A stretch of DNA of 42,453 nucleotides from Chryseobacterium sp. (lineage in GTDB: Bacteria > Bacteroidota > Bacteroidia > Flavobacteriales > Weeksellaceae). Below are positions 16,714-26,253 of this stretch, piece by piece; within the stretch, counting starts at the first letter, position 1, and the number at the start of each line of letters is the position of its first letter. Location of the stretch: assembly GCA_003248755.1 (NCBI GenBank), contig QFQW01000029.1, forward strand, positions 1 through 42,453, written 5' to 3'. The position numbers were made by a program, and so were the translations under genes. The notes beneath the pieces are model-generated. The model saw only the letters and a list, made by a program, of their open reading frames with translations. It made no database searches and was not told the origin of the DNA.

Positions 16714-19227
16714 CTATTTTTTGTTAAAAAACATTTTAAGCTTATTTCTTATTTTAATTATAGTAGGCTCTTTATAATTTTTGTCTTCATCAAAATAACC
16801 ATAGCCGTATCCATAACCGTATCCGTATCCATACCCATAACCGTATCCGTACCCATAACCTTGCTTCACAGAAAAATCATTATAAACTAATCCCAGATTG
16901 GCGACTTCCTTATTAAAATATTTTTCAGTAATCATCCTAAGCATATGCTTTTCCGTATATTCATGACGAACCACATAAATAGTGGTATCTGCTTTTTTGA
17001 TTAGCTCAAAAGAATCCGCAACCAAACCAACCGGAGGCGAGTCTATAATTACATATTCGTAAATCTCTTTTAGTCTTTCTATGAATTTCATATTATTATC
17101 ACTCATCAACAATTCTGAAGGGTTTGGCGGAATTGGTCCAGACGTTATTACATCAAGACCCATAATGCTTGTATGATTAATAATTTCATCCAGTTCTACT
17201 TGTCCTGTAAGATAATTCGAAATACCGTTTTTGTTATTAATTTTAAAATCGCCAAAAATCTTTGGCTTTCTAAGGTCCATTCCCAAAAGAACTGCTTTTT
17301 TTCCACTCAAACCTAAAACCGAAGCAATATTAATAGAAACATAAGTTTTGCCTTCTCCGCTGATGGAGGATGTCACCAAGATGACTTTACTTTTTTGTTC
17401 TTCATTGAACAAGAACCTCAAATTTGCTCTTACAGCTCTGAAAGCTTCCGATATAGATGATTTTGGTTCCTCTAAAACGGTCAGATTACTTTCATAATTG
17501 TTGTGTCCAATAACTCCCAACAAAGGAATTTTTGTTGCGGTAAGCAATTCTTTGAGATTTCTAATTTTGTTATCCAGCAATTCTCCTAGGAGAAGAAACA
17601 GAATAGGAATAAGCAATAACCCTCCTATAATTTGCATTTGAGTCGCTTTTACATCTGGAGCAATTGGTCCTTGCCCAAGATTTTTGGCTTTATCTATTAT
17701 AGTCAGGTTGCTTTGATTTGTAGCAACCCGCATCTGTGATTTTGCTTGTTCTGTAAGTAGAGTATTATAAGTATTTTCAATGATATTATATCCTCTTTGT
17801 GCATCTAGAAAGATTCTTTGTTTTTCCGGAAGCGTTACAAGCTCCTGGTCAATTTTACCAATTTGAGCATTAAGGTCAGCCAGTCTGTTGTAATATCCGT
17901 CAAAATATTTCCTAAGACCACCTTGCGAAGTATATTTAGCTTCATTAATCAATCGATTAATCTCCCGTATTGGTTCAGAATTAGGCGTGTAAATCTGAGC
18001 CATTTCTCTTCTTTTTGTATAGAGTTGTTTTAGCTCGGAAACAGAAGCATTGAAGTTTCCATCTTCAATTCCTGCAATATTTAAACTAATAATTTTCTCA
18101 ATATTATTAGTATTAACAGAATTTCTAATATCATTAAGAGAATTGATTTTTGTAGTAAGTTCTGCTTTTTGAGTTTCTAGCGAGTTGAGTTTTTCCAATG
18201 TCTTTGCATCGATATTTTCCATATCAAAAAGACGATTGTTAATCTTCAGATTATTAAGAACAGTTCCGCTGGAATCTAATTTTTTTCTGATTAGGGATAA
18301 GTTTTCGTTCAGATACTCTACTGTATTTTGGTCTACAGTATTTTGATCAAGCAATCTCTTTTTGATTAATTCATCCACAGAGTTATTAAGAAAACTTACA
18401 GTATTATTAAGATTATAACCTGTTTTACTGATAATCATAATGGAGGAAAGCTCCTTGTCAAAATCTACGAAAAGACTTCCCACAATACTATTAACAGCCT
18501 GATTTACCGGGATCAAAGTTACCATCACATTATCCAATCCCAAATTGCTAGGTGTCGGGTTGTTGACCAACTTAAATTTTAAATTGGGTGATTCATACCA
18601 TTCACCGACTTTTAACATTCGGTTTTTTGGTCTGGGATATGAAGATATGGTTTCTACTGTTTCCGTATGATAATTATACAAATAAGTTGACTGCCCTTCT
18701 TCAGGCAAAACTATTTCATAATTATTACCTCCTTTTGGAATAATACTGATCGGATAGTTTGTTTGCTGTAAATGATTCTTATCAATTTCAAGAAAAACAG
18801 GGCTATCTTCCTGATCAAGGTATGTCGTTTTAATTAGTCCTTTTGTTGTATAATTGGTAATAAGATTGAGTTTCTTTACCAAATATTCATTATGACTTCT
18901 TGATAATAAAATCTTTTTAAGGTAAACTCCATCCTGATTTCCTCCCTGTCCCCAAATGAAATTAATGGACTGATTAGGTGTAAAGTAACTCGCCGTATTA
19001 TTAGAAATACTTAAAGAAAGGCTTGAAGAATAGACTCTCTGCGCATAATATTTACTATAAACATAAGAAATACAATATCCTATAAATCCTAATATAAGAA
19101 ACCAATACCAGTTACGAAGAACTCTTTGTACGAAGTGTGCAGGATCAAACAAGTTGAATGACCCCATCTTCTCAGCAGTCTGAGTTGTATTATTTTGCGT
19201 ATTATTTCCGTTTTTGTCTGGAATCAT
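16714..19227 (-). CDS. Wzc-like exopolysaccharide chain-length regulator and BY-kinase with Gly-Tyr tail
   Basis: 837 residues. A first TM helix lies near 40-60 and a Wzz-type periplasmic domain with long coiled coils spans about 60-520. A second TM helix sits near 535-555, followed by a cytoplasmic BY-kinase domain. It has Walker A SSISGEGKT (about 618-626), the Walker A' region LLGMDLRKP (about 646-654), and Walker B VIIDSPP near 727-733. The tail at residues 790-811 is an uninterrupted run of eleven Gly-Tyr pairs before FDEDKN. Tyr-rich tails are the autophosphorylation site of this family. The start codon overlaps the stop of the Wza-like gene (TAATG), so the two are translationally coupled. 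It would control polymer length and export. Confidence 0.93.
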   Translation of the reverse strand: MIPDKNGNNTQNNTTQTAEKMGSFNLFDPAHFVQRVLRNWYWFLILGFIGYCISYVYSKYYAQRVYSSSLSLSISNNTASYFTPNQSINFIWGQGGNQDGVYLKKILLSRSHNEYLVKKLNLITNYTTKGLIKTTYLDQEDSPVFLEIDKNHLQQTNYPISIIPKGGNNYEIVLPEEGQSTYLYNYHTETVETISSYPRPKNRMLKVGEWYESPNLKFKLVNNPTPSNLGLDNVMVTLIPVNQAVNSIVGSLFVDFDKELSSIMIISKTGYNLNNTVSFLNNSVDELIKKRLLDQNTVDQNTVEYLNENLSLIRKKLDSSGTVLNNLKINNRLFDMENIDAKTLEKLNSLETQKAELTTKINSLNDIRNSVNTNNIEKIISLNIAGIEDGNFNASVSELKQLYTKRREMAQIYTPNSEPIREINRLINEAKYTSQGGLRKYFDGYYNRLADLNAQIGKIDQELVTLPEKQRIFLDAQRGYNIIENTYNTLLTEQAKSQMRVATNQSNLTIIDKAKNLGQGPIAPDVKATQMQIIGGLLLIPILFLLLGELLDNKIRNLKELLTATKIPLLGVIGHNNYESNLTVLEEPKSSISEAFRAVRANLRFLFNEEQKSKVILVTSSISGEGKTYVSINIASVLGLSGKKAVLLGMDLRKPKIFGDFKINNKNGISNYLTGQVELDEIINHTSIMGLDVITSGPIPPNPSELLMSDNNMKFIERLKEIYEYVIIDSPPVGLVADSFELIKKADTTIYVVRHEYTEKHMLRMITEKYFNKEVANLGLVYNDFSVKQGYGYGYGYGYGYGYGYGYGYGYFDEDKNYKEPTIIKIRNKLKMFFNKK
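16795..16860 (-). repeat. 66-bp Gly-Tyr codon repeat inside the Wzc-like gene
   Basis: Eleven six-base units coding Gly-Tyr. Third positions vary between units (GGT/GGA/GGG/GGC and TAT/TAC), so the peptide is more uniform than the DNA. This points to selection on the amino-acid sequence rather than recent slippage alone. Confidence 0.9.
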
Positions 19228-20093
19228 TATAATCTCGTCAGAATTAGATAAATAGACATTACTGTTGTAATAAGAGACACACTTGTTGTTAAAGTCTGAA
19301 TTGGTTCTCTCCCAAATCCATTGAAGCTCTTGCCATTAGTATTAATATAGATAATATCCCCATTCTGAAGCCAATAATAGGGAGAATTCATAATATCCTC
19401 TCTAGTTAAATCAAGTTTTGCTATTTTTATACCTTCCGGATATTTTCTATGTATTGTGACGTTTTTTCTATCAACTGTACGATTCAGTCCTCCATTCATA
19501 GAAAGCGCTTGCATAATGTTAAGCTGGGTAACATATGCAGTTTTCTCTCCTGTTATTCCTACCGTTTCAATATCACCTAAAATAAAATATCTTATCCCGT
19601 CAAGATTAAGTCTTACTTCGGATTTACCTTGTAAGAAATTTTCATTGACCTTTTCCTGTATCTCTTTGGTAATCTCTTCTACGGTTCTGCCTTCTGCTTT
19701 TATATATCCAATTCCAAAAATATTAACATCACCATTAGAATCTACTTTCAACCCATTGAAATAGAATGTAGAATTGCCTCCTTGTCCATTTCCTGCTTGA
19801 GCACCGCCAGAACCTCCTGTTTGCTGCATATTAGACGCTCCAGTAGATGAACTTGCATTAAGGGAGGAATAAAATTGTGCAGCATCTCCTTTGGGGGTTG
19901 TAACAACATTTAGTGTTAAGATATCACCTTTAGTAATCCGATATTCGGGAACATTATAAGGAACCAATCCTTCTTCATTAATAGTCAAACTCTCACTTGG
20001 CTGCATATAACGAACATCTTTTCTCGTAATACAAGAAGACATTCCAATTAAAATGAGAAATAGAAATAAGTTAAATAAATAACGTTTTTTCAT
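19227..20093 (-). CDS. Wza-like polysaccharide export lipoprotein
   Basis: 288 residues from the ATG at 20093; the codon before it is TTG and is not needed. The lipobox is near GMSSC, so the protein is anchored in the outer membrane. A Poly_export domain begins with YRITKGDILTLNVV, followed by a Gly/Ser/Gln-rich low-complexity loop (about 78-110), a strand-rich core with VDSNGDVNIFGIGYIKAEGRTVEEI, and an SLBB-type unit (FILGDIETVGITGEKTAYVTQ, LNIMQALSMNGGL). A hydrophobic C-terminal segment ends the chain. It forms the outer-membrane exit for the glycan and pairs with the Wzc-like kinase. Confidence 0.92.
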   Translation of the reverse strand: MKKRYLFNLFLFLILIGMSSCITRKDVRYMQPSESLTINEEGLVPYNVPEYRITKGDILTLNVVTTPKGDAAQFYSSLNASSSTGASNMQQTGGSGGAQAGNGQGGNSTFYFNGLKVDSNGDVNIFGIGYIKAEGRTVEEITKEIQEKVNENFLQGKSEVRLNLDGIRYFILGDIETVGITGEKTAYVTQLNIMQALSMNGGLNRTVDRKNVTIHRKYPEGIKIAKLDLTREDIMNSPYYWLQNGDIIYINTNGKSFNGFGREPIQTLTTSVSLITTVMSIYLILTRL

Positions 20094-20124
20094 CAATTAT
20101 TTTTTTTACAAAAGTATAATTATT

Positions 20125-21234
20125 TTAATCTTTTTTAAACCTCAACAAAAATATTGGCAGATAAGCACCTAAAAAGCCCAAAGCCATAATAATAACCAAC
20201 AAGTTATTCACGCTCAAATGTCTTAAAAAATAAGCCACAAAAACGATACATAAATAATAAATAATTATATAAGCAGTGGATCTCCGATGAGTAAGTCCCA
20301 GATTCAGCATCTTATGATGAATATGATTTTTATCGGGCGACATAATCGACTTTTTATGATAAATCCTAGTAATGATAACTGTAAGCGTATCAATGATTGG
20401 CAGAATTAAAATCGCAACTGCAATAACTGGCGCAGATTGTAAATGATAAAAAACTTCATCCCTTTTTGCAATAAAAATCTCTATAAAAGAAATTCCTGTA
20501 AACGCCAGCAAAAATCCTAAAATCATAGATCCTGTGTCACCCATAAAGATTTTCGAACTCCGTTTATTAGAAAGATTATAAACCAAAAAACCTAATGATG
20601 CTGCAATTAAAATCCCACACAAAACAACCAACGGAGCATTAACTTCTCCCAATCTGAAAAAGCTAACCCCAAAGAGAGCACTTGTAACAATAGTATAACT
20701 ACCGGCAAGACCATCAATACCATCAATCAAATTAAAGGCATTAATGAGTATAATAAATGTGAGAATACTAAATAATATGCTCACAAAATAATTAATCTCA
20801 TAAACTCCAAAAAGCCCAAAAAGACTTCTGATACGAACATCTGAACCAATCACCATCAATGCAGAAACTAGAATCTGTGCCAATAATTTTTTATAAGCTC
20901 TCAGAACCATAATATCGTCCATCACACCAACAAAAAACAAAATAATGAATGAAGCAAAGAGGAACTTATAGCGGTCAAATAATTCGTAAGCAAAAATAGG
21001 AGCACAAACGCCTAGAGAAAAGAATATCGCAATCCCCCCAAGATTAGGAATTTTTCTAAGATGCGAACTTCTTGCGCCGGGTTCATCCATCAAGTTTTTT
21101 CTTCTGGAAATCTTGATGATAGTGGGTATAGCAAAATATGTAATCAGAAAAGAAAACACAAAACCAAATACCAATTTAAAATAAAAAAAGGAGATTCCGG
21201 TGCTTTCTATAAAAGTTTCGAAATTATTATTCAT
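20125..21234 (-). CDS. WecA/TagO-like undecaprenyl-phosphate sugar-1-phosphate transferase
   Basis: 369 residues with about eleven membrane helices. Conserved elements of the MraY/WecA superfamily are present: D106-D107 in GVMDDIMV, NLIDGIDGLAG around 168-178, MGDTGSMILGF, and the loop DKNHIHHKML carrying the HIHH motif. The enzyme starts lipid-linked glycan synthesis by transferring a sugar phosphate, usually GlcNAc-1-P, from its UDP form to undecaprenyl phosphate. It lies upstream of the Wza- and Wzc-like genes and downstream of a GT2 gene, so it is probably the initiating transferase of this surface polysaccharide. The exact sugar is not readable. Confidence 0.92.
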   Translation of the reverse strand: MNNNFETFIESTGISFFYFKLVFGFVFSFLITYFAIPTIIKISRRKNLMDEPGARSSHLRKIPNLGGIAIFFSLGVCAPIFAYELFDRYKFLFASFIILFFVGVMDDIMVLRAYKKLLAQILVSALMVIGSDVRIRSLFGLFGVYEINYFVSILFSILTFIILINAFNLIDGIDGLAGSYTIVTSALFGVSFFRLGEVNAPLVVLCGILIAASLGFLVYNLSNKRSSKIFMGDTGSMILGFLLAFTGISFIEIFIAKRDEVFYHLQSAPVIAVAILILPIIDTLTVIITRIYHKKSIMSPDKNHIHHKMLNLGLTHRRSTAYIIIYYLCIVFVAYFLRHLSVNNLLVIIMALGFLGAYLPIFLLRFKKD

Positions 21235-21258
21235 CTAGTGTTTTTGACTTATTATTTA

Positions 21259-22266
21259 TTATTTTGTCAATAGCCTGACAATGTTCCTAAACCTAAAAAG
21301 ACTCAGAATGTAATAAATTTTTTTTCTCAACGGCAAAGATAATAGATAATTCTTACCAAACCGCTCATAATTCAATATATCTTTAATTTTTAAATCATTA
21401 ATTTTTATAAATCTATCCAATTCTTGTGACATCTTGTAAAAATCACTCTCATCTTTTACAAATGCTAAATAAGCCAAAAATGTATAAACACCTTCCAAAA
21501 TTTGAAAATTTTTCAAAGCTATTTCGTTATTTGAAAATTGGCTCTGTCGATAAGTTTCACTCACAGTCTCCACGGCTTTCAAAATGTCAAGACCTTTGGT
21601 TGTATGACTTTTACTTATAGAGTCCTCTCGTTCCAGATATTGATAATGATAGTTTGCAGTAAATGCCAAAGTTTCGCATTGGAGCAACAGTTGCGGAATC
21701 AGTTCGATATCTTCAAAATGAATTCCTTTTTTGAATCTTTTATTTTGAAATAGTTCCTTCTTAAAAAGCTTATTACAAGCAAAATAAGAAATGTCAGAAA
21801 AGACAGAAAGATTATTTTCTAATACTATTTTCTCTGGAAAGTTTGGAAGTTGTGTCAGCTTCTGAGTAATGTCACCATTTTCATCAACTTTTTGGAGGTT
21901 ACAGATTGTCATTTCAGCTTGATGTTTTTCCGCAAGATTGTACATCTCTTCGAACATCATTTCAGAAATATAATCATCGCTGTCAACGAAACCAATATAT
22001 TCTCCTTTTGCTATATCAATCCCGAAATTTCTGGCATCGCTCAAACCTCCGTTTTCTTTGATGAAACCAAAAATCTTGTTTGGATATTTTTGCTGAAATT
22101 TTTCAATAATTTGTTGAGATTGGTCTTTGCTTCCGTCATTCACAACAAGAATTTCGATTTCCTGTAAAGTTTGATTGACCAATGACAACAGACATTTTTC
22201 CAGATATAATTCAACGTTATAAACCGGAACAATGATTGAAACTTTGATAGCAGAAACTTGAGTCAT
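21259..22266 (-). CDS. Family 2 glycosyltransferase
   Basis: 335 residues. The GT-A nucleotide-binding start VSIIVPVYNVELYLEKCL is followed by ILVVNDGSKDQS, GGLSDARN and the metal-binding GFVDSDDYI. The C-terminal third is helical and positively charged near the end. It would add a sugar from a nucleotide donor to the lipid-linked intermediate made by the next gene. It appears to be the first gene of a transcript that continues into the WecA-like gene. The 123-base region upstream holds no obvious promoter match. Confidence 0.9.
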   Translation of the reverse strand: MTQVSAIKVSIIVPVYNVELYLEKCLLSLVNQTLQEIEILVVNDGSKDQSQQIIEKFQQKYPNKIFGFIKENGGLSDARNFGIDIAKGEYIGFVDSDDYISEMMFEEMYNLAEKHQAEMTICNLQKVDENGDITQKLTQLPNFPEKIVLENNLSVFSDISYFACNKLFKKELFQNKRFKKGIHFEDIELIPQLLLQCETLAFTANYHYQYLEREDSISKSHTTKGLDILKAVETVSETYRQSQFSNNEIALKNFQILEGVYTFLAYLAFVKDESDFYKMSQELDRFIKINDLKIKDILNYERFGKNYLLSLPLRKKIYYILSLFRFRNIVRLLTK

Positions 22267-22389
22267 TAATTTTATTTTTTATCACAAAGGCGCAAATCAA
22301 TTTTAATTACAATAAGTAATAAGTCACAAATTTTCATTTCTTCGAATCTGCGCAATCAGCAAAATCTGTAAGAAAATATTTATTTTTTT

Positions 22390-23460
22390 TTAATTTCTTG
22401 TAAATCTTGGACTTAGAAAACCTCTTTTAGCTTCATCAAAATCGGAACGAGAACACGGGATGCAATTATCGATATTCTCATCTTCTCCAAAATACCAGAG
22501 ATTACTGAAAACCTCTCTCTTGAAGGCATATTGTTCGTCATTGATCAAAACATAGAAAGTCTCGTAAGATTTCTCTTTCGGATGAGAACGCTGGATATTG
22601 ATTCCTTCTATCAAATACCAGATCATTTGTGCCAAAAGCTGATGATTGAGCTGAGAATCAGAATAGATATTATAATTGAAAATTCCGACAGATTTCAGCT
22701 TTTCACTCAAACCGATTTCTTTCATATAAGCACAAATTTCACGTTTATTAAGTCCATTCACTTGTGGATTCATAGAAAAAGCTTCGGCAAAAGTTTCAAC
22801 TGCATCACAATTAATTGTAACCAAATCTGCTTTTCGGAAATATGGTTCAGTTTTTTCTGTAGAATTCATCATTTCTGCCAATCGGATAATATCGAACTGA
22901 ACTTCTTTGATGAGTTTCACAGAATCCATTTCGTTGAGATGTTTCTGATAACCCAGGTGATGATAATTTTTTATAGAGAAATTTTTGGAACCTAGTATTT
23001 TACTCAGGAAATTGGATTCATGGATTTCCTCGTCTTGCTTCAACGAAACCACATTACTGATTTGAGTATAATTGATGTCTTGCTGATGAAAATTAAGTGC
23101 AGAAAACAATGAAAAAGCAAAATCATTGCTTCCTCCAACAATTACAGGAATCGCACCTTTGTAATGACAAGCCGAGAGAACTTCCTGCAAAATATAATGA
23201 GAATCCTGAGGCGTTCTTCCGGAAACCAAATCTCCCAAATCCACAATCGGAATTTCAAAATCTAGTTGAGATAATTTGTAAAATTCTCTTCGGATTCCTG
23301 TAAAATCCTGACTTTCTGCGTCTCCGTCGGCACCTCTGTAATCTGAAATGAAAAGCAAAACAATACTATCTTCTTTGATTTCATTGATGATTCTGTCTCC
23401 GATTTGCCATTTCTCGGTTCGGATTTTTTTTGGGGCAATGATAAAGTCTTCGAATTCCAT
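22390..23460 (-). CDS. Arginase/formimidoylglutamase-fold protein with degenerate metal site
   Basis: 356 residues. The fold is visible from IPVIVGGSNDFAFSLFSAL, which aligns with the arginase GGxH strand, and from DLVTINCDAVETFAEAFSMNPQVNGL, which aligns with the S-x-D-x-D strand and loop. The metal ligands are not kept: the GGGH position reads GGSND, no DxHxD motif is present, and only one Asp remains in the third motif. It is therefore unlikely to be an active ureohydrolase even if automated annotation calls it formimidoylglutamase. Four bases separate it from the GT-C gene upstream. In flavobacteria I recall this family next to topA and the gld genes; here about 9.4 kb intervenes. Confidence 0.75.
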   Translation of the reverse strand: MEFEDFIIAPKKIRTEKWQIGDRIINEIKEDSIVLLFISDYRGADGDAESQDFTGIRREFYKLSQLDFEIPIVDLGDLVSGRTPQDSHYILQEVLSACHYKGAIPVIVGGSNDFAFSLFSALNFHQQDINYTQISNVVSLKQDEEIHESNFLSKILGSKNFSIKNYHHLGYQKHLNEMDSVKLIKEVQFDIIRLAEMMNSTEKTEPYFRKADLVTINCDAVETFAEAFSMNPQVNGLNKREICAYMKEIGLSEKLKSVGIFNYNIYSDSQLNHQLLAQMIWYLIEGINIQRSHPKEKSYETFYVLINDEQYAFKREVFSNLWYFGEDENIDNCIPCSRSDFDEAKRGFLSPRFTRN

Positions 23461-23464
23461 AGTT

Positions 23465-25030
23465 CTAATCTACAATTTTTACAATAACATCTTTTGGCGT
23501 TTCCTTAGAAAATTGAATTAATTGATTCTTAAGTCTAAGCGTATTTTCTTTTTGCACAGAATAAAAAGAAACCGTAGTTCCTCCGGACATATAATTATTC
23601 TGAATCGTGAGTGTTCCGACTTTTGAGAAATAATCCGGCATTTTTACCCATTCATCAAAAACCAAAGCCACATCAAACATTTGGTTTTTTGCGGTTTCAG
23701 CAACATAATTCTGAAGATTTTTATTGTCCAGAAATTTTCCGTGGTCGTTCTTTCTAAGCTTTGCCACTTCGATACTTCCCAGACCGTAAGTATCCAAAAG
23801 ATGAATGTTATTAAAATAAGTAATCGCACCAATATCATTGGCAACAACTCTCGCGTTTCTGTAATATTGATGGAGAAAATCCGCCAACTGAATCTGCTGG
23901 TCAAAGATATTCTTGGAAGCTATTTTCTGCTTCTCCAGCATTGTTCCAAATCTCATATAAAGTGTAATCAACAAAAGAAAAATGGTTCCGAATTTTAGAA
24001 TTTTGTTAGTTACATTTTTCTGAAAAACCTCATCAACGAAAGGAATAATCGCAAATAAAACAACGACGACCAGATAAGATTCATATCGAATGAGCCAACC
24101 AAAATTCGCGAATAAAAGATGAACTACAAATCCGCAAAATACCACAAACGGAACGGCATTTTTGGGAAGTTGGAGAATTTGAGATTTTGAGGATTTTTGA
24201 GTTTTTACGTTTCTGAAAATTTGGATTAATAGAATCAAAATCAATATCAGAACCGAAATTCCACGATAGGCATTTCCTGCCACTCTTGTTAAGAAACCGA
24301 CAATTCCGTCATTGGTATTCCCTTTTAGAATCAAAGAATTTGGAAGAAAAAACGAACCGTGGTCAATAGAAATCCATCCATAAACCAAAACGGGTGCGAT
24401 TGCAAAAAGTCCTAAAGCAATACTGATAACATAATCTTTCTTAACAAAGAAAAGGTAAACGCAAATGAAGAAAATAAAAAACAAACTCTCATATCTGAAT
24501 CCTACTGCGATAATTGAAAATAAAGCGAGATTCGAAAAATTTCTAGGTGCTTTATCTTCAAGATATTTTTGGAATCCGAGTAAAACCAAAATCATCGCCA
24601 ATGAGTGAAAAACGTGTTCCATACCTGTCATAATCATCAGATGCAAAGGCATTAATAAAACAACAGATGATAGGATGATTATATATGTGGACTGTGAAAA
24701 TTGTTTGAGATATCGATGAAAAATTAATATCAATCCAATTCCGGCAATACTATTAGCAACCAACGGAATATACTCCCAATTCCCGAAAACTTTAATCAGA
24801 ACCGCTAACAAAAATGTAAAAAGCGGAGAAGATGTTGTGGAAGAAAACTCATATTGTGTAATTCCCCAAGTCTGAAATTCCGCAAAATTCTTCGCCATAG
24901 AAAGGTGAATGTAAGCATCGTCTAAAGGATAAATATATCTTCCCGCAAAGTCAACAACTACTTGAATGTTGTAAAAAACCAACAATCCAAGAATTAGAAA
25001 TACCATTAAAAGTGCTATATTTTTTTTCAT
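23465..25030 (-). CDS. GT-C-type membrane glycosyltransferase-like protein
   Basis: 521 residues with about eleven membrane helices and a C-terminal soluble domain of about 130 residues. After the first helix lies YIYPLDDAYIHLSMAKNF, with D37 and D38. This matches the acidic first-loop motif of polyprenyl-phosphate-dependent GT-C enzymes (GT39/GT83-like). Such enzymes transfer a sugar from a lipid carrier on the outer side of the inner membrane. It lies in a row with another GT-C-like gene, an EpsG-like polymerase and an acyltransferase, so it probably modifies the surface polymer. Donor and acceptor are unknown. Confidence 0.72.
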   Translation of the reverse strand: MKKNIALLMVFLILGLLVFYNIQVVVDFAGRYIYPLDDAYIHLSMAKNFAEFQTWGITQYEFSSTTSSPLFTFLLAVLIKVFGNWEYIPLVANSIAGIGLILIFHRYLKQFSQSTYIIILSSVVLLMPLHLMIMTGMEHVFHSLAMILVLLGFQKYLEDKAPRNFSNLALFSIIAVGFRYESLFFIFFICVYLFFVKKDYVISIALGLFAIAPVLVYGWISIDHGSFFLPNSLILKGNTNDGIVGFLTRVAGNAYRGISVLILILILLIQIFRNVKTQKSSKSQILQLPKNAVPFVVFCGFVVHLLFANFGWLIRYESYLVVVVLFAIIPFVDEVFQKNVTNKILKFGTIFLLLITLYMRFGTMLEKQKIASKNIFDQQIQLADFLHQYYRNARVVANDIGAITYFNNIHLLDTYGLGSIEVAKLRKNDHGKFLDNKNLQNYVAETAKNQMFDVALVFDEWVKMPDYFSKVGTLTIQNNYMSGGTTVSFYSVQKENTLRLKNQLIQFSKETPKDVIVKIVD

Positions 25031-25036
25031 CTAATT

Positions 25037-26170
25037 TTATTGAGTGAACCAAAGGAAGTTTTGATATTTATCTGGCGTGAATCGTCCTGCATTCCCCTGA
25101 TATTTCACAAATACAAAATAGTAGAATATCATAAAAACGACAAAGAAAAAATGGAAAAACCGCTTTGTATTTTTGTTATCAATGGATGCAATAAGATTGG
25201 TAATAACGAGTGAAGCAAAACCAAGATAAGATCCAACAAGTCTTGTTGAGAAAATAGGGTTACTTCTCATTATGAAATAAAGACAGACTCCCATTACCAA
25301 AAAATTCCGCATGTATTCGTAATAATAGATCTTCTCACAGGCGACCTTGTCATAGGTGATTAGCAAAAAACTAAAAACTAAAATCTGTCCATCCATAAAA
25401 CTGGATCCCGAAGATTCGTAGTTGATATATCCGTTATACCCATTGGAAACGTCTTGTACATTAAGCGTATTGAGAAAAGACGAGAACAAGTTATAAATCT
25501 GAAATGGTGACAATATTACACAAACCATTATCGAATAAAAAATCCGAGTGGAATTCATAGGAATTGTTGCGATCCAATATGCAGGTAAGAAAACGATTGT
25601 TGATTTGTGAAATCCATAAGCAATGTAAAAACACAACAGATACCACCAAACTTTTCTTTCTTTGATAAATGTGAACGAGAGCATACACATGGTCATACCC
25701 AATGCTTGTCTCATGTGTCCACTATCTGCAATAAAGTATCCCGGAATCAGAAAAAGGAGAATGGCAAAAACCGGATATTTTGAGTCTTTGTAAAAAACCA
25801 GCAGTTTTCCCCCAACTGTAATAATTGCACTGATTAATGTAAACTCTTTGAAAGGAAATCCTGTGGCATACACCCATTTGTTAAGCAAAGCATACATCCA
25901 TTCTACATCAACACTGGACTTTCGGAAAAACATTTTATCGATTAATAATCCATAATCTACCGTAGGGAAATACTGGGAGTACATAGAATCGTAAACAGGA
26001 TAATCTGCTCCCACGTATCGGCGATAGCCGATTGCTAAAATCATATATACACCTATTGTCCAAAAAATAAATTTTGGAGTTTTAGAATTCTCGTTCCTAT
26101 TGACTTCTACAAAACTGTAGAGAACCAAAAACACAAAAAGAATCGTAAAAACAGGATGTAAAAATTCCAT
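25037..26170 (-). CDS. EpsG-like polysaccharide polymerase (Wzy-type)
   Basis: 377 residues with ten or so membrane helices. The loop after the second helix reads IGYRRYVGADYPVYDSMY, the typical G-(F/Y)-R-x-x-x-G-x-D-Y-x-x-Y motif of EpsG/Wzy proteins. Another conserved spot is SGHMRQALGMTMCM, where R and Q after a Gly/His loop are usual. EpsG-type proteins are thought to polymerise glycan repeat units in the periplasm. Together with the Wzc- and Wza-like proteins this gives polymerisation and export steps. No Wzx flippase is seen in the window, so it must lie elsewhere if a Wzx/Wzy route is used. Confidence 0.82.
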   Translation of the reverse strand: MEFLHPVFTILFVFLVLYSFVEVNRNENSKTPKFIFWTIGVYMILAIGYRRYVGADYPVYDSMYSQYFPTVDYGLLIDKMFFRKSSVDVEWMYALLNKWVYATGFPFKEFTLISAIITVGGKLLVFYKDSKYPVFAILLFLIPGYFIADSGHMRQALGMTMCMLSFTFIKERKVWWYLLCFYIAYGFHKSTIVFLPAYWIATIPMNSTRIFYSIMVCVILSPFQIYNLFSSFLNTLNVQDVSNGYNGYINYESSGSSFMDGQILVFSFLLITYDKVACEKIYYYEYMRNFLVMGVCLYFIMRSNPIFSTRLVGSYLGFASLVITNLIASIDNKNTKRFFHFFFVVFMIFYYFVFVKYQGNAGRFTPDKYQNFLWFTQ

Positions 26171-26253
26171 GGAAAAGCCTTTGCGCTATTAATAATTCCG
26201 AATTACGGTTTTCAAATATAATTCTATTTTAAAACTTCTGAAACAACTAATCA

